Positions 33,074 to 41,991 of a stretch of 64,000 nucleotides of DNA are shown here, piece by piece. The DNA lies in assembly GCA_050486405.1 (NCBI GenBank), contig JBJHDF010000008.1:69449-133448 (forward strand), written 5' to 3'. Each line of letters starts with the position of its first letter. Positions within the stretch are counted from its first letter, which is position 1. This stretch comes from JBJHDF01 sp050486405. GTDB taxonomy: Bacteria > Pseudomonadota > Gammaproteobacteria > Pseudomonadales > Cellvibrionaceae. Below the pieces are notes generated by a model. That model was not told the DNA's origin. It did not search any database and saw nothing but the letters and a program-made list of their open reading frames with translations. Both the position numbers and the translations under genes were made by a program.

Positions 33074-33294
33074 AAATCGAAACCATAGTCAACAAAGACG
33101 GCAGCACGGCAGTAGTCAGCTTCCAGCGCCTGCCGCACAAGCCCGGCCACCAGGCCCGCCGCACAGTGGGCTTCATCTGCGAGGCCGACAGCATTGCCGA
33201 AGCCACCAAAGGCACCGTGGAAATGATGGCCCACTACTGCACATTAACCGGCGAAAGCCCCTCTTTGATCATTGATAGGACGGAGTTTTTATGA
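33070..33294 (+). CDS. Small hypothetical protein ahead of bet, 74 aa
   Basis: It starts MKIETIVNKDGSTAVVSFQR at an ATGA overlap and ends overlapping the bet start. A beta-beta-alpha layout with helix ADSIAEATKGTVEMMAHYC is likely. Small genes upstream of bet can encode Gam-like or ssDNA-binding accessories, but the sequence matches none that I recognise. Confidence 0.5.
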   Translation: MKIETIVNKDGSTAVVSFQRLPHKPGHQARRTVGFICEADSIAEATKGTVEMMAHYCTLTGESPSLIIDRTEFL

Positions 33295-34055
33295 GCCAGC
33301 AAAATCAAATCCAAGTCGTACCCGACAGCTTGGTTCGCACCGTAGCCAGCAGCTGCGGATTGGACACTCAAGACCTGGACGTTAGTGGCTTCAAGAAGAC
33401 CCTGATGCGCACAGTCATCAAGGACGATAGGGCCGCACCGGAGCAAATCGCCGCATTCCTGATGGTGGCCAAGGAATACAAGCTGAACCCGATCACAAAG
33501 GAAATCTATGCCTTCCCAGACAAATCCGGCGGCATCCAGCCCATCGTGTCCATTGATGGTTGGCTGAAGATCATCAACAGCCACCCGCAGTTCAACGGCA
33601 TGGAGTTCGAGGACAAGCTGGACGACAAGGGCGGCATCCTGTCGATCACCTGCCGCATCTTCCGAAAAGACCGGGAGCACCCCATTGTGGTGACCGAATA
33701 CATGGCCGAGTGCGCCCGAGGAACCGAACCGTGGAAGAAGTGGCCAGCTCGCATGTTGCGCCACAAGGCCGCCATTCAGGCCGCCCGCTACGCCTTTGGT
33801 TTCTCTGGGATCATCGAGCCGGATGAGTACGAGCGCGGCGTGGAGGCTGGCGGTTTTGGCGGTCGCACAGAGCCCCAGCGGCAAGAGCGCGAGATCTACT
33901 CGGAAGATCAGTTCTTGGGATTGATTGAGAAGTATGGCCCGGTCATTGAGTCTGGCAAAAAAACCGCTGACCAGGTTATTGCGACACTGGAATCAAAAGC
34001 CGCACTGACCGGTGAGCAAAAAGCCCAGCTAAAACAAATTGAGGTGGCCGCATGA
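33291..34055 (+). CDS. bet: Phage recombination protein Bet (RecT/Redbeta family), 254 aa
   Basis: Recognised from FMVAKEYKLNPITKEIYAFP-type block (here FLMVAKEYKLNPITKEIYAF), SGGIQPIVSIDGWLKIIN, and RMLRHKAAIQAARYAFGFSG, the conserved Redbeta core. Length is close to lambda Bet (261). It binds single-stranded DNA and promotes strand annealing. It overlaps the exonuclease gene (ATGA), so both are made together as a two-component recombination system. Confidence 0.9.
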   Translation: MSQQNQIQVVPDSLVRTVASSCGLDTQDLDVSGFKKTLMRTVIKDDRAAPEQIAAFLMVAKEYKLNPITKEIYAFPDKSGGIQPIVSIDGWLKIINSHPQFNGMEFEDKLDDKGGILSITCRIFRKDREHPIVVTEYMAECARGTEPWKKWPARMLRHKAAIQAARYAFGFSGIIEPDEYERGVEAGGFGGRTEPQRQEREIYSEDQFLGLIEKYGPVIESGKKTADQVIATLESKAALTGEQKAQLKQIEVAA

Positions 34056-35632
34056 ATATCCTAACCCTACAACAAGGCTCACCTGAGTGGCATGAGGCCC
34101 GCGCCAAGCGCTTCACTGCCAGCGAGGCACCCGCCATGGCTGGCGTGAGCAAGCACATGACTCGGGACCAGCTTTTGCGCCAGAAAGCCACTGGCGAGGT
34201 GCCGGAAGTCAGTGAAGCGCAGCAGCGCATTTTTAATAATGGTCACGACGCCGAAGCGTCCGCCCGCCCGGTTGCTGAAGAGATTGTCGGGCACGAGTTG
34301 TTCCCCTGCACCTGCGTGGACGATTCTGGGGCTTATCTGGCTTCCATGGATGGCCTGACCATGATGGAAGACATCGGCTTTGAGCACAAGCTGATCAACA
34401 ACGACTTGCGCGGCGCTACCGCCGAAACATTGGCCGAGCACTACAAGGTCCAAATGGACCACCAGATGATGGTGACCGGCGCCGAGAAGATCCTGTTCAT
34501 GGCTTCCGATGGCACTGAGGGCAACTGCGTCTGGTTTTGGTACCCGCGTGATGAAGGCCGTATTGCTCGCCTGATTGAGGGTTGGGAGCAGTTCGCCAAA
34601 GACCTGGAAGCCTACGAACCGCGCGAGCCAGAGCAAGAAGTAATCGCGGCCGCACAAACCCAGCTCCCTGCCGTATCCGTGCGACTGGACGGCCAGATTG
34701 CCGTTATCAGCAACCTGGACAAATTCGGTAGAGCACTGACCGCTTATGTGGAACAAATGAACCTTGAGCCGGAAACGGACCAGGAGTTCGCGGACCTGGA
34801 AGCGGCCTGCAAAAACCTGAAAAAGGCGGAAGACGCGCTACAGGCTGCCGAGGACAACGCTCTTGCGCAAATGGCCGCAGTGGAAGAAATGCGCCGGACC
34901 AAAGCCCAGTACTACGAAATCTCTCGACAGGCCCGCCTAGCTGGAGAGAAGGCCGTCAAGGCCCAAAAGCAAGCCATCAAGGTGAAAATCGCCTATGAAG
35001 CCAAAGCGCAGTTTGACGAGCATATCGCCACCCTGAACAAAGCCCTGGGCGGCAACTACATGCCCACCATCCAAACCGACTTCAACGGCGCCATGAAGAA
35101 CAAGCGCACGATCGACAGTCTGCGCAGTGCTGCCAACGACGAGTGCGAGTGCGCCCGTATCGAGGCCAACCGTATCGCAAGCCGAATCGAAGCCAACCTG
35201 GAAACCCTGAAAACCGTGGAAGCATCTCATCAGTTTCTGTTTGCGGACAAGGTTCAGCTTGTGCAGTCCCATGAAACCGAAGCGCTGAAAGCGATTGTTA
35301 AGCAGCGTGTGGCCGAACACGAAGAAGCTGAGCACAAACGGGAAGAGCAGATTCGGGCTGACGAGCGGGCCAAGGCCGAGCAGTCAGCGGTTGTGCGCCC
35401 TGCCCCCGTTGCGCAGGCAACGCCACTTCACGGGCCGCACGGTTCAGTCGCTTACAACGCCGACGGATCAAAAGCCAAACCTGAGCAGGAGGCAAGCAAG
35501 CCACGCCCGACCGACAAAGAGATCATAGAGGTTCTGGCGAGGCACTACGGCGCCCACCCCGTAACAGTCATTGGCTGGCTGCATGACATGGATACGTTGG
35601 AGGCCGGGGAAGCGCTGGGGATAGTTAAATGA
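34052..35632 (+). CDS. YqaJ-type exonuclease fused to a long helical domain, 526 aa
   Basis: Residues ~1-190 are a YqaJ/lambda-exonuclease nuclease: GSPEWHEARAKRFTASEAPA, FNNGHDAEASARP, DGLTMMEDIGFEHKLIN (catalytic Asp, Glu and Lys), and YKVQMDHQMMVTGAEK with the downstream Gln. Residues ~240-430 form an added coiled-coil domain (ALAQMAAVEEMRRTKAQYYE) not present in lambda Exo, and the C-terminal ~45 residues are a small helical end. Works with Bet, resecting 5' ends. The fusion doubles the normal length. Confidence 0.85.
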   Translation: MNILTLQQGSPEWHEARAKRFTASEAPAMAGVSKHMTRDQLLRQKATGEVPEVSEAQQRIFNNGHDAEASARPVAEEIVGHELFPCTCVDDSGAYLASMDGLTMMEDIGFEHKLINNDLRGATAETLAEHYKVQMDHQMMVTGAEKILFMASDGTEGNCVWFWYPRDEGRIARLIEGWEQFAKDLEAYEPREPEQEVIAAAQTQLPAVSVRLDGQIAVISNLDKFGRALTAYVEQMNLEPETDQEFADLEAACKNLKKAEDALQAAEDNALAQMAAVEEMRRTKAQYYEISRQARLAGEKAVKAQKQAIKVKIAYEAKAQFDEHIATLNKALGGNYMPTIQTDFNGAMKNKRTIDSLRSAANDECECARIEANRIASRIEANLETLKTVEASHQFLFADKVQLVQSHETEALKAIVKQRVAEHEEAEHKREEQIRADERAKAEQSAVVRPAPVAQATPLHGPHGSVAYNADGSKAKPEQEASKPRPTDKEIIEVLARHYGAHPVTVIGWLHDMDTLEAGEALGIVK

Positions 35633-35820
35633 TCCGCCCATTCAAATACCTGGGCCTGTGGCGAGCTGACTACCACCTGAATGGTCGGGTCATCACGTCA
35701 ATTGCCCACACGCCCAACGAAGCGTGGCAGTCGCTGATTGAGATTGTCGCCATAGAAGTGAAACAGGGTTCAGCAGTCCGCTGTTGCCCCTCTCTGAGGG
35801 GCCTTTTTAACACGCTATAG
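35629..35820 (+). CDS. Small hypothetical protein, 63 aa
   Basis: ATG overlaps the exonuclease stop (ATGA). It starts MIRPFKYLGLWRADYHLNGR. Its last ~12 codons run through a rho-independent terminator, so the 3' end doubles as the hairpin. No family recognised. Confidence 0.45.
   Translation: MIRPFKYLGLWRADYHLNGRVITSIAHTPNEAWQSLIEIVAIEVKQGSAVRCCPSLRGLFNTL
35786..35808 (+). terminator. Internal terminator of rightward early operon
   Basis: GCCCCTC-TCT-GAGGGGC followed by CTTTTT on the plus strand. It separates the recombination genes from the rest of the operon and mirrors the internal terminator of the leftward operon. Confidence 0.85.
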
Positions 35821-35832
35821 GAGCACACCAAG

Positions 35833-36195
35833 ATGAGCACCAAAGTAGATCAGTTCATTGCCGACCTGGATGGTGGCGTTTTTGAGCAAAAGCTGTCCCA
35901 CATTCTGTCACAGGTGGCTGGCGCCGTAGTGGATCACGGCCGCCAGGGCAAAATCACCATAGACCTGAGCATCAAACAGATCGGTAGTGGGTACCAGGTC
36001 CAGGTGGACAGCAAAATGCGGCATTCCCGGCCGACAACCCGAGGCTCAGCGTCGGAAGACGAAACTACCAGCACCCCCATGCACGTCGGCACCGGCGGCG
36101 CCATGACGTTTTTCCCGGAAAACCAGGGACAGATGTTCGGCAAAAAAGGGGAGCCTGCCGAAGACGCCTTTCCCGGCGAGCGCCAACCTCGGTAA
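35833..36195 (+). CDS. Hypothetical phage protein upstream of DUF2303 gene, 120 aa
   Basis: It starts MSTKVDQFIADLDGGVFEQK. The N-terminal ~65 residues form a compact alpha/beta unit (GKITIDLSIKQIGSGYQVQV) and the rest is a polar tail. Genes of this type commonly precede DUF2303 genes in temperate phages, suggesting a shared role in replication or recombination. It is 12 bp after the terminator-bearing ORF with AGGAG upstream. Confidence 0.55.
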   Translation: MSTKVDQFIADLDGGVFEQKLSHILSQVAGAVVDHGRQGKITIDLSIKQIGSGYQVQVDSKMRHSRPTTRGSASEDETTSTPMHVGTGGAMTFFPENQGQMFGKKGEPAEDAFPGERQPR

Positions 36196-36238
36196 TCAAG
36201 GCCGAAAACCCACACACTCACACCAAAGGTAAAAAATC

Positions 36239-37090
36239 ATGAGTATGGACAAATCCGCAATTGAACAAATCCAACTGGCCAGCGCCGTCGATGAGGCCAA
36301 TAGGAAGATGCGCGAGTCGATGACTTCATGCCAGGGGGACAACGACGGCTCCATTCCCGTCGCTGCCGTCCCTGAAAGCATGAAGCTCCACAGGCTGGAG
36401 TCCTACATGCCGTTCAGATCTCGTTATCGTGGCAGCATGACGACCCCCATTATTAATGACTTTATACGCTACGTGAAGGACCACCAGCAGACCGGCTCTG
36501 CCTGTTTCATAGACCCCAAAAACATGAGAGCTCAGACGTTTTTCGATCTTGGCGACAGAGATTTTCCGGGTCACGGTGAATTTTTGGCGACTCTGACCCT
36601 GCGAAAAACCAGCGCCTACGAGGCGCTGCTGGGCCTCAACGGCAATCGCACCTCACAGAAAACCATGGCCGAGTGGTTCGAGGACTGGCGGGGTCACATT
36701 ACCTTCTACGACAACGAAGGCAATGTGGTTGATACAACCAAGGCTATATCCGCCACCCGGCGCCTGACCATTGAAGGCAGTCGCAAGGAGGGCCATGAGG
36801 TGCAGAACTTCAAGTCCACCAAGTCCGCCCTGGAGACCATCGAGGCCAGCAGCGACCTCGGCATGCCCGCCGGGCTCATGTTTGAGCTCGAACCCTATGC
36901 AGGACTTGGACCTCACGACTTCGATTGCCGCATCGCCATTACTACCGGCGAAGAAGCGCCACGGCTTGTTGTCAGGATCAAGCAGCTTGAGGCGGAAGAA
37001 GAAAAGTTGAGCCAGACGTTTATGAGGATTCTGGACGATCTGCTGGTGGAGACCGACGTGACTCTGTATCGGGGCAAATTCTCGCTGTAA
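36239..37090 (+). CDS. DUF2303 family protein, 283 aa
   Basis: Recognised from LHRLESYMPFRSRYRGSMTT, the FIRYVKDHQ segment, FIDPKNMRAQTFFDLGD, and the central TSQKTMAEWFEDWRGHITFY, which are DUF2303 hallmarks. The family is found in phage early regions, with unknown function; partners are usually recombination genes. Length is normal. SD-like AAAGGT lies upstream. Confidence 0.75.
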   Translation: MSMDKSAIEQIQLASAVDEANRKMRESMTSCQGDNDGSIPVAAVPESMKLHRLESYMPFRSRYRGSMTTPIINDFIRYVKDHQQTGSACFIDPKNMRAQTFFDLGDRDFPGHGEFLATLTLRKTSAYEALLGLNGNRTSQKTMAEWFEDWRGHITFYDNEGNVVDTTKAISATRRLTIEGSRKEGHEVQNFKSTKSALETIEASSDLGMPAGLMFELEPYAGLGPHDFDCRIAITTGEEAPRLVVRIKQLEAEEEKLSQTFMRILDDLLVETDVTLYRGKFSL

Positions 37091-37251
37091 CGGTCCCCAT
37101 GTGCATGGCAGATGTGCGTTAGCCTCCCGCCCCCAAATTAACGCCTTGGCGGCGTACCCCAAGAGGTGAATCTGCAAGCCGCCGTTTAACCAGGCCGGTG
37201 CGCCCTCGCCGGTGGCGACAGAGAGGGCAACCCTAATGAGGATCGCAGGCC

Positions 37252-37644
37252 ATGAATGACATACAGCGCCGCCTGAGCGGCATCGAAATCAAAGAGCTGG
37301 AGCAGCAGATGGACGAGTTCTTTTCCCGAGGCGGGGTTATCGATCAAGTGCCGGATGGCTATAGCCGGTTCAATCAGAAAGTCATGCCGGTGAAGGAGTT
37401 TACTTTCAAACCCGGCGTGAACAGCAAGCTGGCCAGTAACAAGCCACGATACCCCAGCAGCAAACGGCCGCCTGGCGCCAGCGGGGTCAAGGGCATACAC
37501 AAGGTCAGGGGCAAGTGGCGAGCCACGCATGAGGGCCATTCGATTGGTATGTTCGCGGACCGGGACGACGCTATTGCCGCCCAGGCCAAATACATCAAGC
37601 AGCAAGAGAGTGCGCAGAAAGGTGAATCATGCCAAAGCAGCTAA
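37252..37644 (+). CDS. AP2-like DNA-binding domain protein, 130 aa
   Basis: Residues ~78-118 (GVKGIHKVRGKWRATHEGHS then IGMFADRDDAIAAQAKY) match the three-strand-plus-helix AP2 domain known from phage homing endonucleases and integrases. No nuclease domain is attached. It overlaps the HNH-like gene downstream by 16 nt, so the two may form a split homing-type unit. Confidence 0.6.
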   Translation: MNDIQRRLSGIEIKELEQQMDEFFSRGGVIDQVPDGYSRFNQKVMPVKEFTFKPGVNSKLASNKPRYPSSKRPPGASGVKGIHKVRGKWRATHEGHSIGMFADRDDAIAAQAKYIKQQESAQKGESCQSS

Positions 37645-38309
37645 TAGATATGACCGGCGAGCGCGTTGGCCGACTGGTGGTCATTCGTCGGGCTGAGAGC
37701 CGAGGGAAAAGCACGTACTGGCTTTGCCGGTGTGAATGCGGAGTTGAAAAAGACATGGCGGCAAGCTCACTTCGGACTGGAACTACTGTTTCTTGTGGGT
37801 GCCATCGGCGCGAACAGTCATCCCGCATGATGACAGCGATGAGCCTAAAGCACGGAGGATCACGAACAAGCCTGTACACCCGTTGGCGAGAAATGAGGTA
37901 TAGGTGCCGCAATAAAAACGCCACCGCCTACCCCAGCTATGGGGGCCGGGGAATTTCTGTTTGCCCAGAATGGGAGGAGTTTTCAGTGTTTCAGGATTGG
38001 GCGCTAGCCAATGGATACCATGAAGGCCTGACTCTCGACAGGAAAGACAATGACGGAAATTACGAGCCGGGAAACTGCCGATGGGTGGACATGAGAGCTC
38101 AAAGCAACAACAGGCGAAGCAATAGATTTATCACCCACAACGGACTAACCATGACTCCCGCTCAGTGGGCGCGGAAGCTTGGCATCAACAGGTCAGCCGT
38201 CTATTCACGCATCCGGGCCGGGCTGCCAGATGAAGAAGTGCTTAGCCTGGTGATAAGCCCAATTAACAGGCCGCAATATGTGGTCACCCCGACAACCAAT
38301 GAAAGGTGA
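37629..38309 (+). CDS. HNH-like/homing-type protein, 226 aa
   Basis: The N-terminal zinc part has Cys pairs in WLCRCECGVEKDM and SCGCHRRE. The middle WREMRYRCRNKNATAYPSYG and TLDRKDNDGNYEPGNCRWVD resemble HNH-derived repeats of phage homing endonucleases, and the C-terminus holds a helix-turn-helix (MTPAQWARKLGINRSAVYSR). The Asp-Asn-x-x-Asn pattern is present but a full catalytic HNH cannot be confirmed. Inserted between AP2 and exonuclease genes. Confidence 0.55.
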   Translation: MPKQLIDMTGERVGRLVVIRRAESRGKSTYWLCRCECGVEKDMAASSLRTGTTVSCGCHRREQSSRMMTAMSLKHGGSRTSLYTRWREMRYRCRNKNATAYPSYGGRGISVCPEWEEFSVFQDWALANGYHEGLTLDRKDNDGNYEPGNCRWVDMRAQSNNRRSNRFITHNGLTMTPAQWARKLGINRSAVYSRIRAGLPDEEVLSLVISPINRPQYVVTPTTNER

Positions 38310-38314
38310 AAAGC

Positions 38315-38959
38315 ATGAACATTCTTTTTGGAGACACGGAGACAACCGGAATACCCTCGTGGAAGGACCCGTCAGATGCCGAGCATCAACCACACCTCGT
38401 TGAACTGGCTGCCATTTTAGTGGATGGCGACACCCGAGAAGTCCAGGAGGAAATGGACGTTATCGTCCGCCCTGACGGTTGGGTCATTCCCCAAGAATGT
38501 ATCGACATTCATGGTATCACTAATGAGCGGGCGATGGATGAAGGCATTCCGGAGGCGGAAGCCCTCGATATGTACATAGAGCTTTACAGGAAGTGCGATC
38601 TGCGCGTTTTTCACAATTCCTCATATGATAACAGACTGATCAGAATTGCCCTCAAACGCTACCGCCCAGACCTGATCCCGGACGAGGAATGGAAAGACCG
38701 CAGCCGCTACTACTGCACCCTGTTCAACGCCAAGCGAATTATGGGAGGGGCGAAGGGGCATACCTTGCCAGAGGCGCTGCTGCACTTCACAGGAAAAACA
38801 CTGGAGAACGCTCACAACGCCATGGCAGACACCAGGGCCTGCATGGATATTTACTTCGCCATCCAGGATCTGGAGGCGCCGGCTCAGCAGTCGGCAGAAA
38901 AGCCAGCAGAGGTGGAGCCGGAACCCCCTGTGAAGGTGGCGTCTGGCGATCCTTTCTAG
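38315..38959 (+). CDS. DnaQ-like 3'-5' exonuclease (DEDDh), 214 aa
   Basis: Motif ExoI is GDTETTGIP near residue 5-13 (Asp, Glu), ExoII HNSSYDNRLI, ExoIII NAHNAMADTRACMDIY with the His and final Asp. It ends with a proline-rich tail. ATG 38315 has AAAGGTG eight bases upstream; the GTG at 38306, overlapping the previous stop, is an alternative. Probably edits or trims DNA ends in phage replication. Confidence 0.85.
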   Translation: MNILFGDTETTGIPSWKDPSDAEHQPHLVELAAILVDGDTREVQEEMDVIVRPDGWVIPQECIDIHGITNERAMDEGIPEAEALDMYIELYRKCDLRVFHNSSYDNRLIRIALKRYRPDLIPDEEWKDRSRYYCTLFNAKRIMGGAKGHTLPEALLHFTGKTLENAHNAMADTRACMDIYFAIQDLEAPAQQSAEKPAEVEPEPPVKVASGDPF

Positions 38960-39093
38960 AAACCCGGCAGCCCGCATCCGTGTGGCGCCGCCGGGGGATT
39001 GGTCCAGGGAAGGGCCAATTGCGGCCAGTATCTGGCAATAGACGCCCAGCGAACAGTGGGCAATGTCTGAAATTTTTGTAGGAAATATCTCAC

Positions 39094-40659
39094 ATGACGA
39101 GCCGTTACAGAACAACACCCCAAAGACGCTTGAGCCTAGACGAGTTAATTGTGGATAACTTCGCTGGTGGTGGCGGAGCCAGTACCGGCATTGAGGCAGC
39201 GCTGGGACGCCCCGTTGATGTTGCGATCAATCACGACGCGACAGCCATTGCCACGCACACAATCAACCATCCCGCCACCAAGCATTATTGTGAGAGCGTG
39301 TGGGACGCAGACCCACGAGAAGTCGCCGGTGGGCAGCCGGTGGGGCTGGCTTGGTTCAGCCCCGATTGTAAGCACTTCTCCAAGGCAAAAGGCGGCACCC
39401 CTGTCAGCAAGGATATCCGAGGTTTGGCCTGGGTAGCCATTCGTTGGGCGGCCACGGTCAGGCCCCGAATCATCATCCTGGAAAATGTGGAAGAATTCAC
39501 AACCTGGGGCCCGGTGGTGGATGATCGGCCCTGCCCTAAGCGCAAGGGGAAAACATTCGACAGCTTTGTCCGGCAACTGGAGAGCTTCGGCTACAGAGTT
39601 GAACGGAAACTGCTTCGGGCTTGCGACTACGGCGCACCGACCACCCGCAAACGTCTGTTTCTGATTGCCCGCTGCGACGGCCAGCCCATAGTTTGGCCAA
39701 GACCCACCCATGGCGATCCATCGGTTACAGGCTTTAAGCAGTCCGGCCTTAAAAAATGGCGCACTGCGTCGGACATCATTGATTGGAGCCTGCCCTGCCC
39801 CAGCATCTTTTTTGAGCGCAAGCGACCGTTGAGCGAGAACACCCTGCGCCGAATCGCGCGCGGCATACAGCGCTTTGTGCTGGACAATCCAAAGCCGTTC
39901 ATCGTTAAAGCCAATCATGGGCGTGATCCATTCCGTGGCCAGCCCCTGAATGAGCCACTGCAAACCGTAACCGCCCAAAACGGCTATGCCTTGGTCAGCC
40001 CCACACTTATTCAAACTGGCTACGGCGAAAGATCAGGACAGCAACCGAGATCACTAAATTTGCACAACTCTTTGGGCACCGTGGTAGCGGGCGGCGGTAA
40101 ACATGCGCTGGTAGCGGCATTTATTGCCAAGCATTACGGCGGTAACTACACCGGTCCAGGTGCTGATGTGGAGCACCCGTGCCCCACAGTAACAACCGTG
40201 GACCACAATGCTCTGGTCACCAGCCACATGATCAAGCTGCGCGGCACCAACACCGGCAGCGCCACAGGCGCACCAGTGCCGACAATCACGGCGGGCGGCA
40301 ACCACATCGGCGAGGTCCGGGCGTTCTTGCTGAAATACTACGGCACCAACATTGGGCACATGCCGAACGAGCCACTGCAAACCATCACCACAAAACACCG
40401 CTTTGGTCTGGTAACCGTCAAAGGTGAGCAATACCAAATAGTGGACATTGGCATGCGGATGCTGGAGCCCCATGAGCTGTTCGCCGCCCAGGGGTTTCCG
40501 CCGGACTATGTAATAGACGCGGGTGCCGACGGCAAGCCCATACCAAAGTACCGCCAAGTGGCTCTGTGCGGCAATTCCGTCTGCCCGCCAGTCGCCCAGG
40601 CAATCGTCGCGGCCAATTACGTTCAGCAATCGCAGCAACGGAGGAGTGGGGTCGCATGA
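39094..40659 (+). CDS. DNA cytosine-C5 methyltransferase, 521 aa
   Basis: Motif I is DNFAGGGGASTGIEAALG (residues 21-38). The catalytic loop is FSPDCKHFSKAKGG with Cys92, i.e. P-D-C instead of the usual P-C-Q. Motif VI is LENVEEF (Glu130) and motif VIII follows (RKRLFLIARCDG). The C-terminal motifs include GFPPDYVID and GNSVCPPVAQAI (motifs IX-X region). The central target domain is long. No matching restriction enzyme is nearby, so it should protect phage DNA or mark it. Confidence 0.85.
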   Translation: MTSRYRTTPQRRLSLDELIVDNFAGGGGASTGIEAALGRPVDVAINHDATAIATHTINHPATKHYCESVWDADPREVAGGQPVGLAWFSPDCKHFSKAKGGTPVSKDIRGLAWVAIRWAATVRPRIIILENVEEFTTWGPVVDDRPCPKRKGKTFDSFVRQLESFGYRVERKLLRACDYGAPTTRKRLFLIARCDGQPIVWPRPTHGDPSVTGFKQSGLKKWRTASDIIDWSLPCPSIFFERKRPLSENTLRRIARGIQRFVLDNPKPFIVKANHGRDPFRGQPLNEPLQTVTAQNGYALVSPTLIQTGYGERSGQQPRSLNLHNSLGTVVAGGGKHALVAAFIAKHYGGNYTGPGADVEHPCPTVTTVDHNALVTSHMIKLRGTNTGSATGAPVPTITAGGNHIGEVRAFLLKYYGTNIGHMPNEPLQTITTKHRFGLVTVKGEQYQIVDIGMRMLEPHELFAAQGFPPDYVIDAGADGKPIPKYRQVALCGNSVCPPVAQAIVAANYVQQSQQRRSGVA

Positions 40660-41051
40660 ACCACAAGCTGAAAAAACGCGCCCTCAACCAGGTGCGCGGC
40701 CTGATCATCCGGTGGAATGACGACAAGCCACTGGAGTCAAGCACTGACCCGTTGGCTGGAGAAATCACGCACAAAAACCGTGTCTTGAGGCTGCTTGCCC
40801 GGGAGATATTGACCCGCCACTTTGATTGGATCATCAATCGGCAGCGTTTCCGCTGGCGCGTCACGATCACGGCCGTTTTCCAGTACGAGAACGGCCTGGA
40901 CCAGATGGAAACCCGAGAACTGGAGGCGATGGCGGTATTCTCCGAGTTGAACGATATCGCCATGGAGCAAATCGAGGACGCCATGCGGCACGGGGCCAAG
41001 GACAAATACCAGCACACGCAGTTTGAGATCGAATGCCTGGGGGTGCAGTGA
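40656..41051 (+). CDS. Hypothetical phage protein, 131 aa
   Basis: ATG 40656 overlaps the methyltransferase stop (ATGA). A basic start (MNHKLKKRALNQVRGLIIRW) leads to a helical C-terminus (FSELNDIAMEQIEDAMRHGA). No family recognised. It ends in TGATG with the next gene, inside the accessory block of the early operon. Confidence 0.5.
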   Translation: MNHKLKKRALNQVRGLIIRWNDDKPLESSTDPLAGEITHKNRVLRLLAREILTRHFDWIINRQRFRWRVTITAVFQYENGLDQMETRELEAMAVFSELNDIAMEQIEDAMRHGAKDKYQHTQFEIECLGVQ

Positions 41052-41239
41052 TGAGCAATGCTCTGGCAAAGATCATGGAAGTCGCCGTGATAGCGCTGGC
41101 GGCCTTCCTGATTGCCTGGGTGGCGTACTCGGTTTCCGTGGTGTACGCGCCTGCTCCGCTGGATACCAGTCGCTGTGAAGTGGTGGCCACAGAGCCGGTC
41201 AAAATTCTTATTTGCCCATATCAGGAGGGCGCTCAATGA
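41051..41239 (+). CDS. Small single-span membrane protein, 62 aa
   Basis: ATG 41051 follows from a TGATG overlap; the longer frame should be dropped. One N-terminal span (VAVIALAAFLIAWVAYSVSV) is followed by a ~35-residue outward tail with two Cys (RCEVVATEPVKILICPYQEG), which could pair in the periplasm. No family known. Could be an inner-membrane exclusion or lysis-modulating protein. Confidence 0.55.
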   Translation: MSNALAKIMEVAVIALAAFLIAWVAYSVSVVYAPAPLDTSRCEVVATEPVKILICPYQEGAQ

Positions 41240-41991
41240 ACGAATTAATGCTGCACACTGAGCACAGATTGAGCATTGAGACCAACAACACCAGGAGATA
41301 CCGCCGCCATCGTGGCCGTTGCCCTTGTGGTTGGCAAGGCCCGTGGCGCGAAACAGAGCGGGAAGCCAGTGGTGACCTGGGCGCCCATTTGGCTGATGTG
41401 CAAATTGACCACCACATGAATGCAGATAACATGACGATTACCGTACCCAGAGGGCTAGTTGAAGCCTTGCAGCACCAAACCCAATGTGACCCCGACGGCA
41501 CCAACTGTATTGTCAGCCGGGAAGCCGTTGATGAGGCAATCGGAATCCTCCAGGCCGTTCCTCAGATGCAGAAAGACGTGGATATGTTTAGGAGTGCTGA
41601 AAGGCAGTGGGAAATGGCAATGATGGACGCGATTGGTGAAGATGGCCCGAAGTCAGTGGCAGACGCTATTCACAAAATGCAAGGTGAGCTCGACAAATCC
41701 CGGGACGACTACGAGCAGGCTATGCACCGCGTGTCCCAGCTCGAATCCCAGTGCGAAAAGGCCGAAACCGCCCTACTTGTAGAGCAGACTCGACGAGCAG
41801 AGATGGAGGCACAGAATGCGAAACTCCGTGACGACGTAAAGCGCTTAATTGAGTTCGTCGCCATCCAGGGCATTGAGCTGCGTGATGGCGCAGACGTTGT
41901 GGACAGGTCAACAGAATGCTGGCGCAGCTTGCCGAATCACTTGCAAGACGCCATAAACACGCTCACTGAAAGGCTGGACGACGATGAATAA
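41236..41991 (+). CDS. Coiled-coil phage protein, 251 aa
   Basis: ATG 41236 overlaps the previous stop. The N-terminal ~60 residues contain CPCGW and His residues and may bind zinc. Residues ~110-205 are coiled coil (MHRVSQLESQCEKAETALLV). The C-terminal helix precedes the J-domain gene, which it overlaps by 8 nt. Function unknown. Confidence 0.5.
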   Translation: MNELMLHTEHRLSIETNNTRRYRRHRGRCPCGWQGPWRETEREASGDLGAHLADVQIDHHMNADNMTITVPRGLVEALQHQTQCDPDGTNCIVSREAVDEAIGILQAVPQMQKDVDMFRSAERQWEMAMMDAIGEDGPKSVADAIHKMQGELDKSRDDYEQAMHRVSQLESQCEKAETALLVEQTRRAEMEAQNAKLRDDVKRLIEFVAIQGIELRDGADVVDRSTECWRSLPNHLQDAINTLTERLDDDE

